A DNA stretch of 46,040 bases from Actinomycetota bacterium. GTDB taxonomy: Bacteria; Actinomycetota; Actinomycetes; S36-B12; GCA-2699445. The DNA lies in NCBI GenBank assembly GCA_029978705.1, contig JAPOIY010000021.1, forward strand, positions 1 to 46,040, in the 5' to 3' direction. A program made the position numbers and the translations under genes. Below the pieces are notes generated by a model that made no database searches, was not told the origin of the DNA, and saw only the letters and a list, made by a program, of their open reading frames with translations. Shown one piece after another: positions 1 to 8,766 of the stretch. Position 1 is the stretch's first letter. The number at the start of each line of letters is the position of its first letter.

Positions 1-1123
1 GCGTCGGCGTCGGCGTCGGCGTCGCCTCGATCGTCAGGAGCCTGGAGTATGCGTTGCTGCCCTTGCTGCTCGTGACGACCACTTCCGCGGGACCCGCCGG
101 CACCCCGGTCGGAATGATGCAGGTGATCTGCGTCGTGCTGACGATCACAAGCGACTCGCACGCGATCCCTCCGATGGTGACAGTCGTACCGGGGATGAAC
201 GACTCTCCCGTGATCTCGATACTGGTGCCCGGCGTTCCCTTGGACGGCGAGATCGTGGAGATGGTGGGATCGAAGCTGCTCGGGGCCAGCAGCGAGGAAG
301 CAGCGCCGTAGAAGTCGACTCCGGCGTGGGAACTGACGGTGGCGGCGTCGACCGTGGCCGTCCCCGCCGTCTCGTTGACGTCCACAGCGGCGGTACGACC
401 GCTTGCTGGGAAACCATGGGCATTGCTGTACCCCATGGCCAGCCACACCCGACCACCCCACTGGGCGATGCCATAGGTACTGACGTACGTAGCTCCCACA
501 CCGCCGTAGTTGGTGACCAGTTCGCCCGTGGCGGGATTGACCTTGGCTAGGCAGTCACCGGTTGCTGCGCCGCACACACCCTGTCCTTCGCGGAGGGTTA
601 CATAGGTGGGTCCGCCGTCTGATGAGACGATGTCCCCACTCAAGAAGGTGCCGGCTGGCAACGCATTCGTGGTGACGGTCGTCACCGCACCCGTCGTCGT
701 GTCGATCTTCTTGTAGTCACGACTAGCGTAGAAGACAAGGGCCTCCCCGGCACCGAGCGTTCCGGGCGGGACAAAACTCAAGTTGTTGCTGTAACTCAGG
801 GGACTCGGGTTGACCGCGGTGCACGCACCGGTGACCAAGTCCACCCGGTACAGGTATTGACTGCTAACAGCGAACGCCTGGTTCGCATTGTTGATGGCCA
901 TGTCGTATACGGACCCTGTGCATCCAGCGAGCGGACCCACCGTGGCCAACGCTCCGGTGACTGGATTGACGGTGTAAAGAGTGTTGGGCGAGTGCGCGTA
1001 CATCACATCAGTGGGCGATTGGGCGGCGGCCTGAACCGCGTCCGTCGCGCGCCCGGGAGAAGCCACCAGCGACAGCAGAATCGCGAACACCGGCACCAGG
1101 ATGGCGGGCAATACCTTCTTCAT
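1..1123 (-). CDS. Secreted protein with IPT/TIG domain and Thr-Pro linker, 3' end outside window
   Basis: I read this frame by hand from an ATG at 1123 down to position 1 without a stop (374 codons). The C-terminus lies beyond the window. Residues 1-27 form a signal peptide (MKKVLPAILVPVFAILLSLV, then an Ala-type cleavage region). The middle repeats short strand motifs such as YTVNPVTGALATVG and AKVNPATGELV, typical of secreted propeller-like proteins. From about residue 280 there is an IPT/TIG immunoglobulin-like domain (ISPSKGTPGTSIEITG ... VTIGG). The last visible residues are an alternating Thr-Pro linker, encoded by the GGCGTC hexamer run at 1-24. GAGAGGGA about 8 nt upstream of the ATG is a good ribosome binding site. 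The linker matches those of the delta-60 proteins nearby, so a similar C-terminal domain may follow, which is inference. Exact function is unknown. Confidence 0.85.
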   Translation of the reverse strand, partial: MKKVLPAILVPVFAILLSLVASPGRATDAVQAAAQSPTDVMYAHSPNTLYTVNPVTGALATVGPLAGCTGSVYDMAINNANQAFAVSSQYLYRVDLVTGACTAVNPSPLSYSNNLSFVPPGTLGAGEALVFYASRDYKKIDTTTGAVTTVTTNALPAGTFLSGDIVSSDGGPTYVTLREGQGVCGAATGDCLAKVNPATGELVTNYGGVGATYVSTYGIAQWGGRVWLAMGYSNAHGFPASGRTAAVDVNETAGTATVDAATVSSHAGVDFYGAASSLLAPSSFDPTISTISPSKGTPGTSIEITGESFIPGTTVTIGGIACESLVIVSTTQITCIIPTGVPAGPAEVVVTSSKGSNAYSRLLTIEATPTPTPT

Positions 1124-1177
1124 TCGTCAGCGTCCCTCTCGGTAGCCCACATGGAACCTAGATCATGACATGTGGAC

Positions 1178-1195
1178 TCGGGCGATGCCGCCCGA
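1178..1195 (-). terminator. Short GC hairpin between antiporter and TIG-protein gene
   Basis: A perfect 7-bp stem (TCGGGCG / CGCCCGA) with the 4-nt loop ATGC lies just past the stop of the minus-strand antiporter and upstream of the TIG-protein gene. There is no T-run, so it is at best a weak or factor-assisted terminator. Confidence 0.35.
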
Positions 1196-1231
1196 TCCAC
1201 CAATGCACCCGAACGGCGTTGATGGACGGGT

Positions 1232-2470
1232 CTACTGGCTGGCGGCCTGCTGCGCGCCCGCCCGGATGCCGAGGCGACGCACGACCGGCACCGCCGTCAG
1301 GCCGTAGACGGTGACGGTGACGGCGATGACGATGAACGCGGCGGGGAGCAGTTCCGCGGCGTCGGGGATCTCCAGCGCCACCAGCACCGCCCCGACGCTG
1401 GAGGCGGTCGCGGCCGCCACGATGCCGCGGGGGTCCATCCAGCCGATGAAGACCCGTTCGTTGCGGGTCAGGTCGGAACGACGCGTGCTGACCGCGGTCA
1501 CGACCGGGCGGACGACCAGCATCAAGAACACCGCCACCCCCAGCGTCGGCAAGATCAGGGGCAGCACCAGAGGGGAGGGGACCAGACCGGCGATCGCCAC
1601 GAACAGCACGCCGATGCCGATGGAGACGATCGTGTCGAAGAAGGGCGTTCCCTCCGTCAGGGAGGCTCCGAAGTGCCGCGCCACGCGGGGAGCGGCCATC
1701 CCCATGAGCAGAGCCGCCAGCAGACCGCTGTCGTCAGTGACGGCGTTGGCCAGCCCGGCGGTGACCACAACCGACCCCAGCAGCACCTGGGTGCCCAGGG
1801 TCGCGTTCCCGCGCGCCAGGTGACCGCCGACGACGAAGAGCAGGACCCCGAAAGCCGCCGCGACGAGGGCGACAACGATCCCTCCCAGGAACAGACCCAC
1901 CGCCTCGGTCGGCGTCGTGGCGTCACTCGCCTTCAGGATTTGGAAGACCACGACCGCCACCAGCGCCCCGAGAGGGTCGAGGAGGGTGCCTTCCCACTGC
2001 AGGATGCCGCGCACCTTCGCGTTCGGCTGGGCGAAGTCCAGGATCGGGGTTACGACGGTGGGTCCGGACACGATCAGGATCGCACCGAGCATGAAGGCGA
2101 TCGGCCAATCCATGCCGAGAAGCACGTGCGCGGCCGCCGCCGCGGCCAGGCCCGTCACGGGGGCGCCGAAGTAGATCAGTCGCCGCACGACCGCGCGCTG
2201 CTCGTGGGGCAGCGGGATCGCGGTCAACCCCAGGCCGCCCTGAAACAGGATCACCGCGACGACGAGGTCGACGATCACGGGGAATGCGGGTCCGAGGATC
2301 GCATCGGCCCGCCATTGCGGCGCGAGCAGGCCCAGGAGGAAGCCGGCGGGGAGCAGCAGCACCAGGGCCGGGATCCGGAGTTTGGGGGCGACCAGCTGGC
2401 AGGCCGTCGCCACGCCGAAGACGAGCGCCACCGCGAGCATGATGTCCTGGGCGGACAGCGTCGAATCCAT
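1232..2470 (-). CDS. Cation:proton antiporter (NhaP/CPA1-like membrane exchanger)
   Basis: This 412-residue polytopic membrane protein has about 12 hydrophobic segments and no soluble C-terminal domain. It resembles monovalent cation/proton exchangers: an N-terminal TM pair (LRIPALVLLLPAGFLLGL), the FQGGLGL segment, a GPTVVTPILDF stretch like the family's GTDPVxVxPIL core, and WMDPRGIVAAATASSVG near the C-terminus, which is the conserved (W)xxPRGIVxAA signature of bacterial NhaP-type exchangers. It should exchange Na+ or K+ for H+ at the plasma membrane. I chose the ATG at 2470 because GGGAGGGAGAG precedes it by about 6 nt. A longer frame to 2635 would overlap the upstream gene and adds an Arg-rich non-membrane tail. 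It may be transcribed alone, since a 110-nt gap with a palindrome separates it from the gene upstream. Ion specificity cannot be read. Confidence 0.88.
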   Translation of the reverse strand: MDSTLSAQDIMLAVALVFGVATACQLVAPKLRIPALVLLLPAGFLLGLLAPQWRADAILGPAFPVIVDLVVAVILFQGGLGLTAIPLPHEQRAVVRRLIYFGAPVTGLAAAAAAHVLLGMDWPIAFMLGAILIVSGPTVVTPILDFAQPNAKVRGILQWEGTLLDPLGALVAVVVFQILKASDATTPTEAVGLFLGGIVVALVAAAFGVLLFVVGGHLARGNATLGTQVLLGSVVVTAGLANAVTDDSGLLAALLMGMAAPRVARHFGASLTEGTPFFDTIVSIGIGVLFVAIAGLVPSPLVLPLILPTLGVAVFLMLVVRPVVTAVSTRRSDLTRNERVFIGWMDPRGIVAAATASSVGAVLVALEIPDAAELLPAAFIVIAVTVTVYGLTAVPVVRRLGIRAGAQQAASQ

Positions 2471-2555
2471 CGGGCGCTCTCCCTCCCGCGCGTCACCGGC
2501 CGGGGTCGACGGGCTTCGGGACCAGCATGCCAGCCGCAACCGTGGCGAGTCGGTA

Positions 2556-2569
2556 AGGTCGCGCGACCT
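2556..2569. promoter_or_regulatory. Perfect 14-bp palindrome upstream of the antiporter
   Basis: AGGTCGCGCGACCT is its own reverse complement. It lies in the 110-nt gap between the stop of the delta-60 gene (2581) and the antiporter start (2470), about 86 nt before that start. A dimeric repressor operator for the antiporter is plausible. A small hairpin ending the delta-60 transcript is the alternative. Confidence 0.35.
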
Positions 2570-2580
2570 CAGGGAGTGCG

Positions 2581-4509
2581 TCAGCCGGTGCCGCTGATTC
2601 GACACACGATCGGCGATGCCGAGCGCCCCCGCCACGTCTTACGCCACGTGGTCCGCTGCGCTCCCGCCTTCTTCGCGTTGATCACCGCGTGAATCCGCAG
2701 ACCCTGGGTGCACGTCGGCTTGGCCGAGATCCGCACGTTGCCCTTCTTCGCCGACTTACGCACTACCGACAGGTCGCACAGACGCTCCGCCACCCGCGGC
2801 CGCAACCGGTTTCCATGCAGCTCGCATGACGCCCGCACGCGTGTCACCTTGCCGTCAGTGCGCACCCTGCGCACCAGCACCGTGCGCTCGTTCGCGGGCA
2901 CCGTCTTGCCCCGCAGCCCGCGGACCACGACGGTGGTCTTGTCGCTGGGGGTCGGCGTCGGGCTCGGCGTGGGGCTCGGAGTCGGCGTGGGCGTGGGTGT
3001 GGGTGTGGGCGGCACGACGGGGGTCACGCGATCGGACGGCACAGACGCGGGGCCCGACCCGAAGGCGTTGGCGGCGGTCACGGTGAAGGTGTAGGTCTCG
3101 CCGATCGTCAGACCCGTCACCTCGCAGGTGGTGAGGGCCGTGGTGCAGGTAGCGCCGCCGGGCGTCGCGGTGGCGGTGTAGCTGGAGATCTGGCCGGGCA
3201 CCGCGGTCCACGACACCGTGGCATGGGCAGCCTCTGCCGCTGCGGTGACGGCGCCCGCGGTCACGCCCGCCGTGGCGGTCACCGCGGTCGGGGCTGCCGC
3301 CGGGGGACTGCCCAGCACACGGGCGGCCTTGTTGCGGGTCTGACCGTTGACCGTGGTGAAGTCGCCCCCGAAGACGATCTGCCCGTCGGGCTGGAGGGTG
3401 AGGGAGTAGACGATACTCGTGACCGTGGGAGTGACCGTGGGAGCGAAGGACGTGTCGACAACCGCATCCTGATGGACTCTGGCGAGGTTGGCGGTCGGCT
3501 GGCCCCCGACCGAGTCGATGAACTTGCCGGCCAGCAGGATGCGGCCGTCCGGCTGAGTCACCACGGAGCGGACCACCGGCGTGCTCGAAGATGCACTGGC
3601 GATTCCGGGCTGGAAGCCGACGTCCAGGCTGCCGTTCGAGTCCAGGCGCACGAGGCTTCCCCCGGAACCGGAGCTCACGAGGAACCGCCCCGCGGCCAGG
3701 GCGCGCCCGTCGGGCTGCACCGCGACGGCGTAGACCCCGCTGGTACCGCTGGGGTTGCCGGGGTTGGGGGTGAGGACCGGCGGTGTGTAGCCGACATCGA
3801 GGGCCCCGTCCGGCATCAGCCGGGCGACGTACGTGCGCGAGACGTTTGCGACGGTGGTGAAGCCCCCGCCCACCAGGATCTTGCCGTCCGACTGCACGGC
3901 CAGGGAGCGGACCCCGTCGTTCGCTTCGGCGAGAGTGAAACTGGCGTCCAGCGAACCATCGGCGTTGAGTCGGGCCACACCGGTCGGCTGAGGACGACCT
4001 GACACCGTGAACCTCCCCCCGATGAGGATCTTGCCGCTCGGTAGGGGCACCATCGAGTAGACCCCATCAGCGCCAGGAGTCAAGGAGGGAGGAACGAACC
4101 CGGGGTCGCGGCTGCCGTCCGGGTTGAGCCGCATGACCACCTCCGGGAAGAGGCCCCCGATCAGCACTTTGCCATCGGACTGCACCGCAACCGAGCGAAC
4201 CGTTGCGGTGGGCGCCGGGCCGGTGAACGTCGTGTCGAGGCTGCCGTCGGCGTTCACGCGCGCGATCCGGATGGCAGGTTGGCCACCGACGGTTGAGAAG
4301 CGACCCGCCAGCAGCACCTTGCCGTCCGGCTGCGCCGCGACGGCATCGACGATGGCGGAGAGGGGGTTGGTGTCACTGACGTCCGGGTTGAATGCCGTCA
4401 ACTCTCCCGGGGACTCGGCCCGCGCGGGCGTTCCGGTCATCAGCATGGACAGGACGGCAACCACGACCGTCACTGCGAGAAGTCCAGCGCGCCGCTCCGT
4501 GGCGTTCAT
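2581..4509 (-). CDS. Secreted delta-60 repeat propeller protein with Fn3-like domain and C-terminal four-Cys domain
   Basis: 642 residues. A signal peptide (about 1-31, ending GTPARA) is followed by seven delta-60 type repeats (about 40-400), each with a QPDGKxLxxGxF core and an RLxxDGSLDxxF strand. Seven copies suggest a seven-bladed propeller. An Fn3-like domain follows (about 405-497, with VSWTAVPGQISSYTATATPG and GLTIGETYTFTVTAAN), then a Pro-Thr/Ser linker (about 500-522), then a roughly 120-residue C-terminal domain with cysteines at 562, 578, 600 and 636. The last two cysteines are 35 residues apart and six residues precede the C-terminus, as in two other proteins of this window. The start is supported by AAAGGGGA 4 nt upstream. 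It is divergently transcribed from its paralogue at 4655. The role is unknown: probably a cell-surface or exported binding protein, since no catalytic motif is visible. Confidence 0.9.
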   Translation of the reverse strand: MNATERRAGLLAVTVVVAVLSMLMTGTPARAESPGELTAFNPDVSDTNPLSAIVDAVAAQPDGKVLLAGRFSTVGGQPAIRIARVNADGSLDTTFTGPAPTATVRSVAVQSDGKVLIGGLFPEVVMRLNPDGSRDPGFVPPSLTPGADGVYSMVPLPSGKILIGGRFTVSGRPQPTGVARLNADGSLDASFTLAEANDGVRSLAVQSDGKILVGGGFTTVANVSRTYVARLMPDGALDVGYTPPVLTPNPGNPSGTSGVYAVAVQPDGRALAAGRFLVSSGSGGSLVRLDSNGSLDVGFQPGIASASSSTPVVRSVVTQPDGRILLAGKFIDSVGGQPTANLARVHQDAVVDTSFAPTVTPTVTSIVYSLTLQPDGQIVFGGDFTTVNGQTRNKAARVLGSPPAAAPTAVTATAGVTAGAVTAAAEAAHATVSWTAVPGQISSYTATATPGGATCTTALTTCEVTGLTIGETYTFTVTAANAFGSGPASVPSDRVTPVVPPTPTPTPTPTPSPTPSPTPTPSDKTTVVVRGLRGKTVPANERTVLVRRVRTDGKVTRVRASCELHGNRLRPRVAERLCDLSVVRKSAKKGNVRISAKPTCTQGLRIHAVINAKKAGAQRTTWRKTWRGRSASPIVCRISGTG

Positions 4510-4654
4510 TCCGTCCCCTTTGTTGCCCAGGGACCGTGCCCACGATCCCCCGTCACCCTACCCGTTCACTCCAGCCCCGGCAGGCCAGTGGAGTCAGCGC
4601 TACCTTGCAGCCGCAATGAGTAGTTATCCTTACGCCCTACCCGGGAGGATCATC

Positions 4655-6550
4655 GTGCGGCGATCACTTGTTGCCCTACTGGTTGCGCTTTTACCCGCGG
4701 CTCTACTGGCCCTGGCAACGTCCCCGGCACGCGCCGACTCACCGGGTCAGTTGGATAGCAGTTTTCAGGACCCGGCCGTCACCAGTGGCAGAGTCGCGTC
4801 GACGGCGGTGCAGACCGACGGGAAGATCCTCATCGGGGGCACGTTCACCACCGTGGGCGGTCAACCCCGTACCCGGCTGGCGCGCCTCACCCCCGACGGC
4901 ACGCTGGACGCGGGATTCCAAACCCCGAACCTGGACAACAGCGTCGACTCCGTGGTGGTCCAAGACGACGGCAAGGTTCTCATCGCAGGCGCCTTCACCG
5001 CGGTGGGGTCACCAGCCCGCAACTACATCGCTCGCCTCAACCCTGACGGCACCCTGGATCCGGCCTTCCACGCCCCGAACCTCAACAACGGCGTCACCTC
5101 GATGGCTCTCCAGAGTGACGGGAGGATCGTCATTGGGGGTGCCTTCACCACGGCGGACAGTCAGGCCCACGTCCGGGTGGCACGCCTGAACACCGATGGC
5201 ACGCTGGACACGGGCTTCCAGGACCCGAATGTGGCGAACACCGTCAACTCAGTGGCGCTCCAAGACGACGGCAAGATCCTCATCGGCGGTGCCTTTGGTC
5301 AGGCGGGGGGTCAGACCTATAGCCGGGTCGCGCGCCTGAGCGCCAATGGCGCTCTGGACCCCAGCTTTCAGAACCCGAATGTGGCGAGCGCCGTCAACTC
5401 AGTGGCGGTCCAAGACGACGGCAAGATCCTCATCGGAGGCCAGTTCACCCAGGTTGGCGGTCAGACGCGCAACTACGCGGCACGCCTCCACGTCGATGGC
5501 ACCCTCGACACGGGATTCGCGGACCCGAACGCCGACGACAGCGTGTACTCGCTGAAAGTCCAGGACGACGGCAAGATCCTCATCGGAGGCGACTTCACCC
5601 AAGTGGGCGGTCAGACGCGCAACTACGCGGCACGCCTCCGCGTCGACGGCACCCTCGACGCGGCGTTCACGGACCCCAACATCAACAACAGCGTCCGTTC
5701 AGTGGCACTGGCGGACGACGGCACGCTCGTCATCGGTGGCTACTTCGTTTCGGTGGGCGGCCAGACACGCACCCGCGTAGCGCGTCTTCTGGATACCGTT
5801 CCGCAAGTTCCGCCGTCGGCGGTCTTTGCGACCGCCGGTGCGGGGGAAGTCACTGTGTCCTGGACTGGCGTGGCCGGCCAGATCACCGCCTACACCGCCA
5901 TCTCGAGTCCCGGCGGCAACACCTGCACCGCTACCGCTCCCGCCACCACGTGCACGGTGACCGGTCTCACCAACGGGGAGACGTACACGTTCCGGGTATC
6001 CGCTGCCGATACGTTCGGCTCAGGCCCGCTGTCAACTGCGTCAGATCCAGTGACTCCGGCCACCACCCCATCCCCCACGCTGTCTCCTACCGTCGCCCCA
6101 ACGCCGACCCCCACTCCGACGCCAACCACCTCACCCACGGCCACGCCGACGCCCGCTCCGATGCCCACGCCTACGTCCCGGACGGTGTTGTCGGTGAAAG
6201 GCACCGTCTCCTCCCGCATAGCGGTAGATACCCGCTCCGTCTTGGTGAGGTCTGTGCATTCCAATGGGAAGGTGACGGCCGTCCGAGCGTGGTGTGAGCT
6301 AGCGGGGACTCGCCTGAAGGGCCGGGTGGAGGATCGGCTCTGTGACATCTCGGTGAGGCGTCCCGTGACCGCTCAAGCCGACACGAAGCGCGCTGTGCGG
6401 ATAACAGCCGCCCCTACGTGCAGTGGGAAGCTGTGGATCATGGCCACGATCAGGGCCAAGAAGGTCGGCTCCGCGCCGTCCACCTGGCGTGATGCGTGGA
6501 AGGTGACGAACACGCCTTCCATCGCCTGCCAGGTCACGGCGAGTGGCTGA
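4655..6550 (+). CDS. Secreted delta-60 repeat propeller protein, divergent paralogue with the same C-terminal four-Cys domain
   Basis: 631 residues from a GTG at 4655, chosen because GGGAGG lies 6 nt upstream and the signal peptide starts there (MRRSLVALLVALLPAALLAL, cleaved near ARA). An in-frame ATG at 4616 lacks a ribosome binding site. Seven delta-60 repeats follow, very regular (core QDDGKILIGGxF, then RLxxDGTLDxxF, period about 52-53). Then come an Fn3-like domain (VTVSWTGVAGQITAYTA ... GLTNGETYTFRVSAAD), a Pro-Thr linker, and the C-terminal domain with cysteines at 547, 563, 589 and 625. The Cys spacings 15, 25, 35 and 6 compare with 15, 21, 35 and 6 in the paralogue. Domain order is identical to the divergent neighbour, so the pair arose by inverted duplication. 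The repeats here are more alike than in the neighbour, suggesting recent repeat homogenisation. Function is unknown and a surface role is inferred. Confidence 0.9.
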   Translation: MRRSLVALLVALLPAALLALATSPARADSPGQLDSSFQDPAVTSGRVASTAVQTDGKILIGGTFTTVGGQPRTRLARLTPDGTLDAGFQTPNLDNSVDSVVVQDDGKVLIAGAFTAVGSPARNYIARLNPDGTLDPAFHAPNLNNGVTSMALQSDGRIVIGGAFTTADSQAHVRVARLNTDGTLDTGFQDPNVANTVNSVALQDDGKILIGGAFGQAGGQTYSRVARLSANGALDPSFQNPNVASAVNSVAVQDDGKILIGGQFTQVGGQTRNYAARLHVDGTLDTGFADPNADDSVYSLKVQDDGKILIGGDFTQVGGQTRNYAARLRVDGTLDAAFTDPNINNSVRSVALADDGTLVIGGYFVSVGGQTRTRVARLLDTVPQVPPSAVFATAGAGEVTVSWTGVAGQITAYTAISSPGGNTCTATAPATTCTVTGLTNGETYTFRVSAADTFGSGPLSTASDPVTPATTPSPTLSPTVAPTPTPTPTPTTSPTATPTPAPMPTPTSRTVLSVKGTVSSRIAVDTRSVLVRSVHSNGKVTAVRAWCELAGTRLKGRVEDRLCDISVRRPVTAQADTKRAVRITAAPTCSGKLWIMATIRAKKVGSAPSTWRDAWKVTNTPSIACQVTASG

Positions 6551-6737
6551 CCGGCGGTCCCCGCGAACGGCGGTGACTGCCGCGTCCGCACCGCCGAGGC
6601 CGGCGCGATGCCCACCAACCTCGCCCCAGCCCCTCCACCGGCCACCCCTTGCCTGGCACAATGAGCGTGGTCCAGCACGCAACATCTGGACAGGGGCAGA
6701 GCATTCAGGCTTTTCGCCAACGTTTTCTCTGACACCC

Positions 6738-6810
6738 GGGCCTCTAGCTCAATTGGCAGAGCTGCGGACTTTTAATCCGTAGGTTGCGGGTTCGAGTCCC
6801 GCGGGGCCTA
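6738..6810 (+). tRNA. tRNA-Lys (anticodon UUU)
   Basis: A full cloverleaf can be drawn: acceptor GGGCCTC/GGGGCCT (with G-U wobbles), D-stem GCTC/GAGC, anticodon stem GCGGA/TCCGT around loop CTTTTAA, T-stem GCGGG/CCCGC around TTCGAGT, discriminator A. CCA is not encoded. The segment from the 3' side of the anticodon stem to just past the gene is repeated exactly at 8767-8803. Confidence 0.96.
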
Positions 6811-6812
6811 CT
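6776..6812. repeat. 37-bp direct repeat, copy 1 (within tRNA-Lys, attL-like)
   Basis: It starts at TCCGT on the 3' side of the anticodon stem and runs two bases past the mature tRNA end (GCCTACT). It is identical to 8767-8803. This copy completes the functional tRNA. Confidence 0.93.
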
Positions 6813-6907
6813 TCGGCAGTTAGCGGCTCGGCCGGATGCGGCGGAGTGGCTCCTGGGCAGCCGCGCACGACTGCGCCCCGCGACAGGTCCGCACTCGACT
6901 CAGGCTG

Positions 6908-7951
6908 CTAGGAAGTGGCGGCAACAGAGCCGATCAGCGTCCCCGTCATGTCGTCGATCGATGAGTCGTCGCCGGTCACGGGCGTGATGGCCATCCGGAG
7001 CGGCGCCTTGGCCGTCTCGATCAGTTGGCTGAGACTGACCTGCCGGAGGCGCTGGTTGGCGTACGTCCGCCACGCGTAGGTGAGTTCGCGCGAATCTCGT
7101 ACCACGGTCACCTGCGTGAAGTCGGGATTCCCGCCTGAGGTTGCGGCTCCCATGGGGATGTCGAAGGCGTTCAGCAGATGGAACAACTCCTGGACCCCGT
7201 CGAACGTCGTGGCGGGCGTCGGGTGGTTTGCGCCGAAGAACGCTGCGCGGACGAAGCGGCTGGGTGGTGAGTAGTCGCCGGGGAGGCCAAGACCACCACT
7301 GCCCATTCCTGTGGCAGTCACGGTCGTACCGAAAACGTCGCTGTGCTCCAGCGTCGCTGGAGAGATGTTCATGTACTGGGTGAGAGTGAACAGATGGAAT
7401 GGCAGGTCCGGTGAGTTGCCGAAAGCTGGGGTCGGGTTCTCCGTCACTTGGAGTGACCCGGGCTGCGTCGGCTCGACAGCCACTGCGCGGCCTTGGGGAT
7501 CGATCAGCAGATAGTGCAGCGGTGGAGTTGTGGGGCCCCAACCTTCGACGGGAACATCGACGATGGTGATGTCCTTGATGGCGGTCAGCGCCTCGTCGAT
7601 CGTCGCGCAGGTCTCCAAGATGAAGTGGGGAACCTCGGACGGGTTCACCGCACGTGATGCATCCGTCTTCGTCGGATCCGCGTACTGGGCCAACCCGGGG
7701 AAGTAGAACGCCGCGGCCATGAGGCCGGCGTCATTGATCCCGTCCATGATTGCCATGGCGCCGAAGGTCGACACCCCGACCACAGCGTGAGTGCTCGTCC
7801 ACTCCTTACCGCTGCTGCTGTCTGACAGGACAGCTGCGTACGTCGTACCGACGGGATAGAAGACTGCGTCGAACGACATGATCAGACCGAACTCACACGT
7901 CCGTCCCGCTACGACTCCGTTGCCACACCCAAGCTGAATCCCGGTACACAT
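6908..7951 (-). CDS. Choloylglycine hydrolase / penicillin V acylase family amidase (Ntn hydrolase)
   Basis: 347 residues from the ATG at 7951. That start is dictated by catalysis: the protein then begins Met-Cys-Thr-Gly, and removal of Met exposes Cys2 as the N-terminal nucleophile. A frame extension to 8020 would bury it. Other family landmarks are GRTCEFG (Arg17), GINDAGLMAAAFYFPG (the conserved Asn loop), FGNSPDLPFHL (Asn of the oxyanion region) and SPPSRFVRAAFF (the C-terminal catalytic-site Arg). Family members hydrolyse linear amides: conjugated bile salts, penicillin V or N-acyl homoserine lactones. No signal peptide is seen, so it is probably cytoplasmic. The substrate cannot be fixed from sequence. 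It is the only clear gene of the tRNA-Lys island and looks less GC-biased than its neighbours, which fits horizontal acquisition. Confidence 0.9.
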   Translation of the reverse strand: MCTGIQLGCGNGVVAGRTCEFGLIMSFDAVFYPVGTTYAAVLSDSSSGKEWTSTHAVVGVSTFGAMAIMDGINDAGLMAAAFYFPGLAQYADPTKTDASRAVNPSEVPHFILETCATIDEALTAIKDITIVDVPVEGWGPTTPPLHYLLIDPQGRAVAVEPTQPGSLQVTENPTPAFGNSPDLPFHLFTLTQYMNISPATLEHSDVFGTTVTATGMGSGGLGLPGDYSPPSRFVRAAFFGANHPTPATTFDGVQELFHLLNAFDIPMGAATSGGNPDFTQVTVVRDSRELTYAWRTYANQRLRQVSLSQLIETAKAPLRMAITPVTGDDSSIDDMTGTLIGSVAATS

Positions 7952-8766
7952 GCAGACCGCCCTTCGTCGCTTCGACGCTATGGGCGGCCAACAGGCCATG
8001 CAACCGGGAGACAGAGCCACCTTCGGCTGCTCCAGTTGAAGACCGGACGCCGCGCGGGGATGGCACAGCGGCCCCAGATCCCTGCGCCCATCGGGTGCCG
8101 TTTGTCTGCTACCTGCGGGTCAGGTGGCCCCTCGCCTTGCGCTGTGACAACGGCGCTATCTGAGCGCGGTCCCACAGGCGAAGGAGTGACCAGGGCCGGC
8201 GCATCCCACAGAGGCAAATGCAGCCGCCGTCGAGCACAGCTCGGGGACGAGGTCATCTCACGGGACGGCTTGGCCGAGTACGGAATTGCAGGCCCACGGG
8301 TTTGGGGTGGTCCGACTGGGACGGCAGCGACACCCTCGTCGTTCGTGACGCCAAGGGCGGCCATCCCCGACCTGTACCCGTCACTGAGACGCTCGCCAGC
8401 CAGCCAAGCCTCGATGCACCGATCCCCGGCGTAGCGAGCGGCACTCTGCGGATGGGCTGGCAAGGAATATTCGCGAGGGCAGGGTGGACCCCCTGTTGAG
8501 CGGAGATTCCGCAGCCAGGACGCCGCCAAGGGACGCGCAGTAGCCAGCGGGATCGGTGGATTGAGGCTAAGGGCCTGGCGAAAGGTTCAGGCTGAGCGCC
8601 GGCTCTCTGCCGTCTGGTGGGACGTCGAAAACGACTGGATGATCTCCACCGAAAATGGGAAACGCTGGGATTCGAGCAACGCGCGCAAGCGATTCAAGAG
8701 GCAGTCACGCACACCCAGTGGCTATCGCCGAAAGTCGGCGCACCGTCACGGACGCCCATACTTAAC
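7952..8766. other. Right part of the tRNA-Lys island without a supported gene
   Basis: About 0.8 kb between the amidase start and the right repeat. Open frames exist on both strands (for example minus 8529-7978 and plus 8036-8434), but they overlap each other, lack ribosome binding sites and show no family motif. A helix-like peptide in the frame around 8617-8766 (DDLHRKWETLGFEQRAQAIQ) runs into the right repeat. It could be a remnant of an element gene, but its upstream frame closes at 8593. I see no intact integrase here. Confidence 0.5.

Noticed and set aside
1-24. GGCGTC hexamer run at the window edge taken as a possible microsatellite or CRISPR remnant
   Set aside because: It is simply the coding sequence of a Thr-Pro linker on the minus strand. 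No CRISPR array is present in the window.
7978-8529. 183-codon minus frame upstream of the island amidase
   Set aside because: No ribosome binding site or family motif, overlaps competing plus frames and would put the amidase nucleophile in doubt. Kept only as unassigned island DNA.
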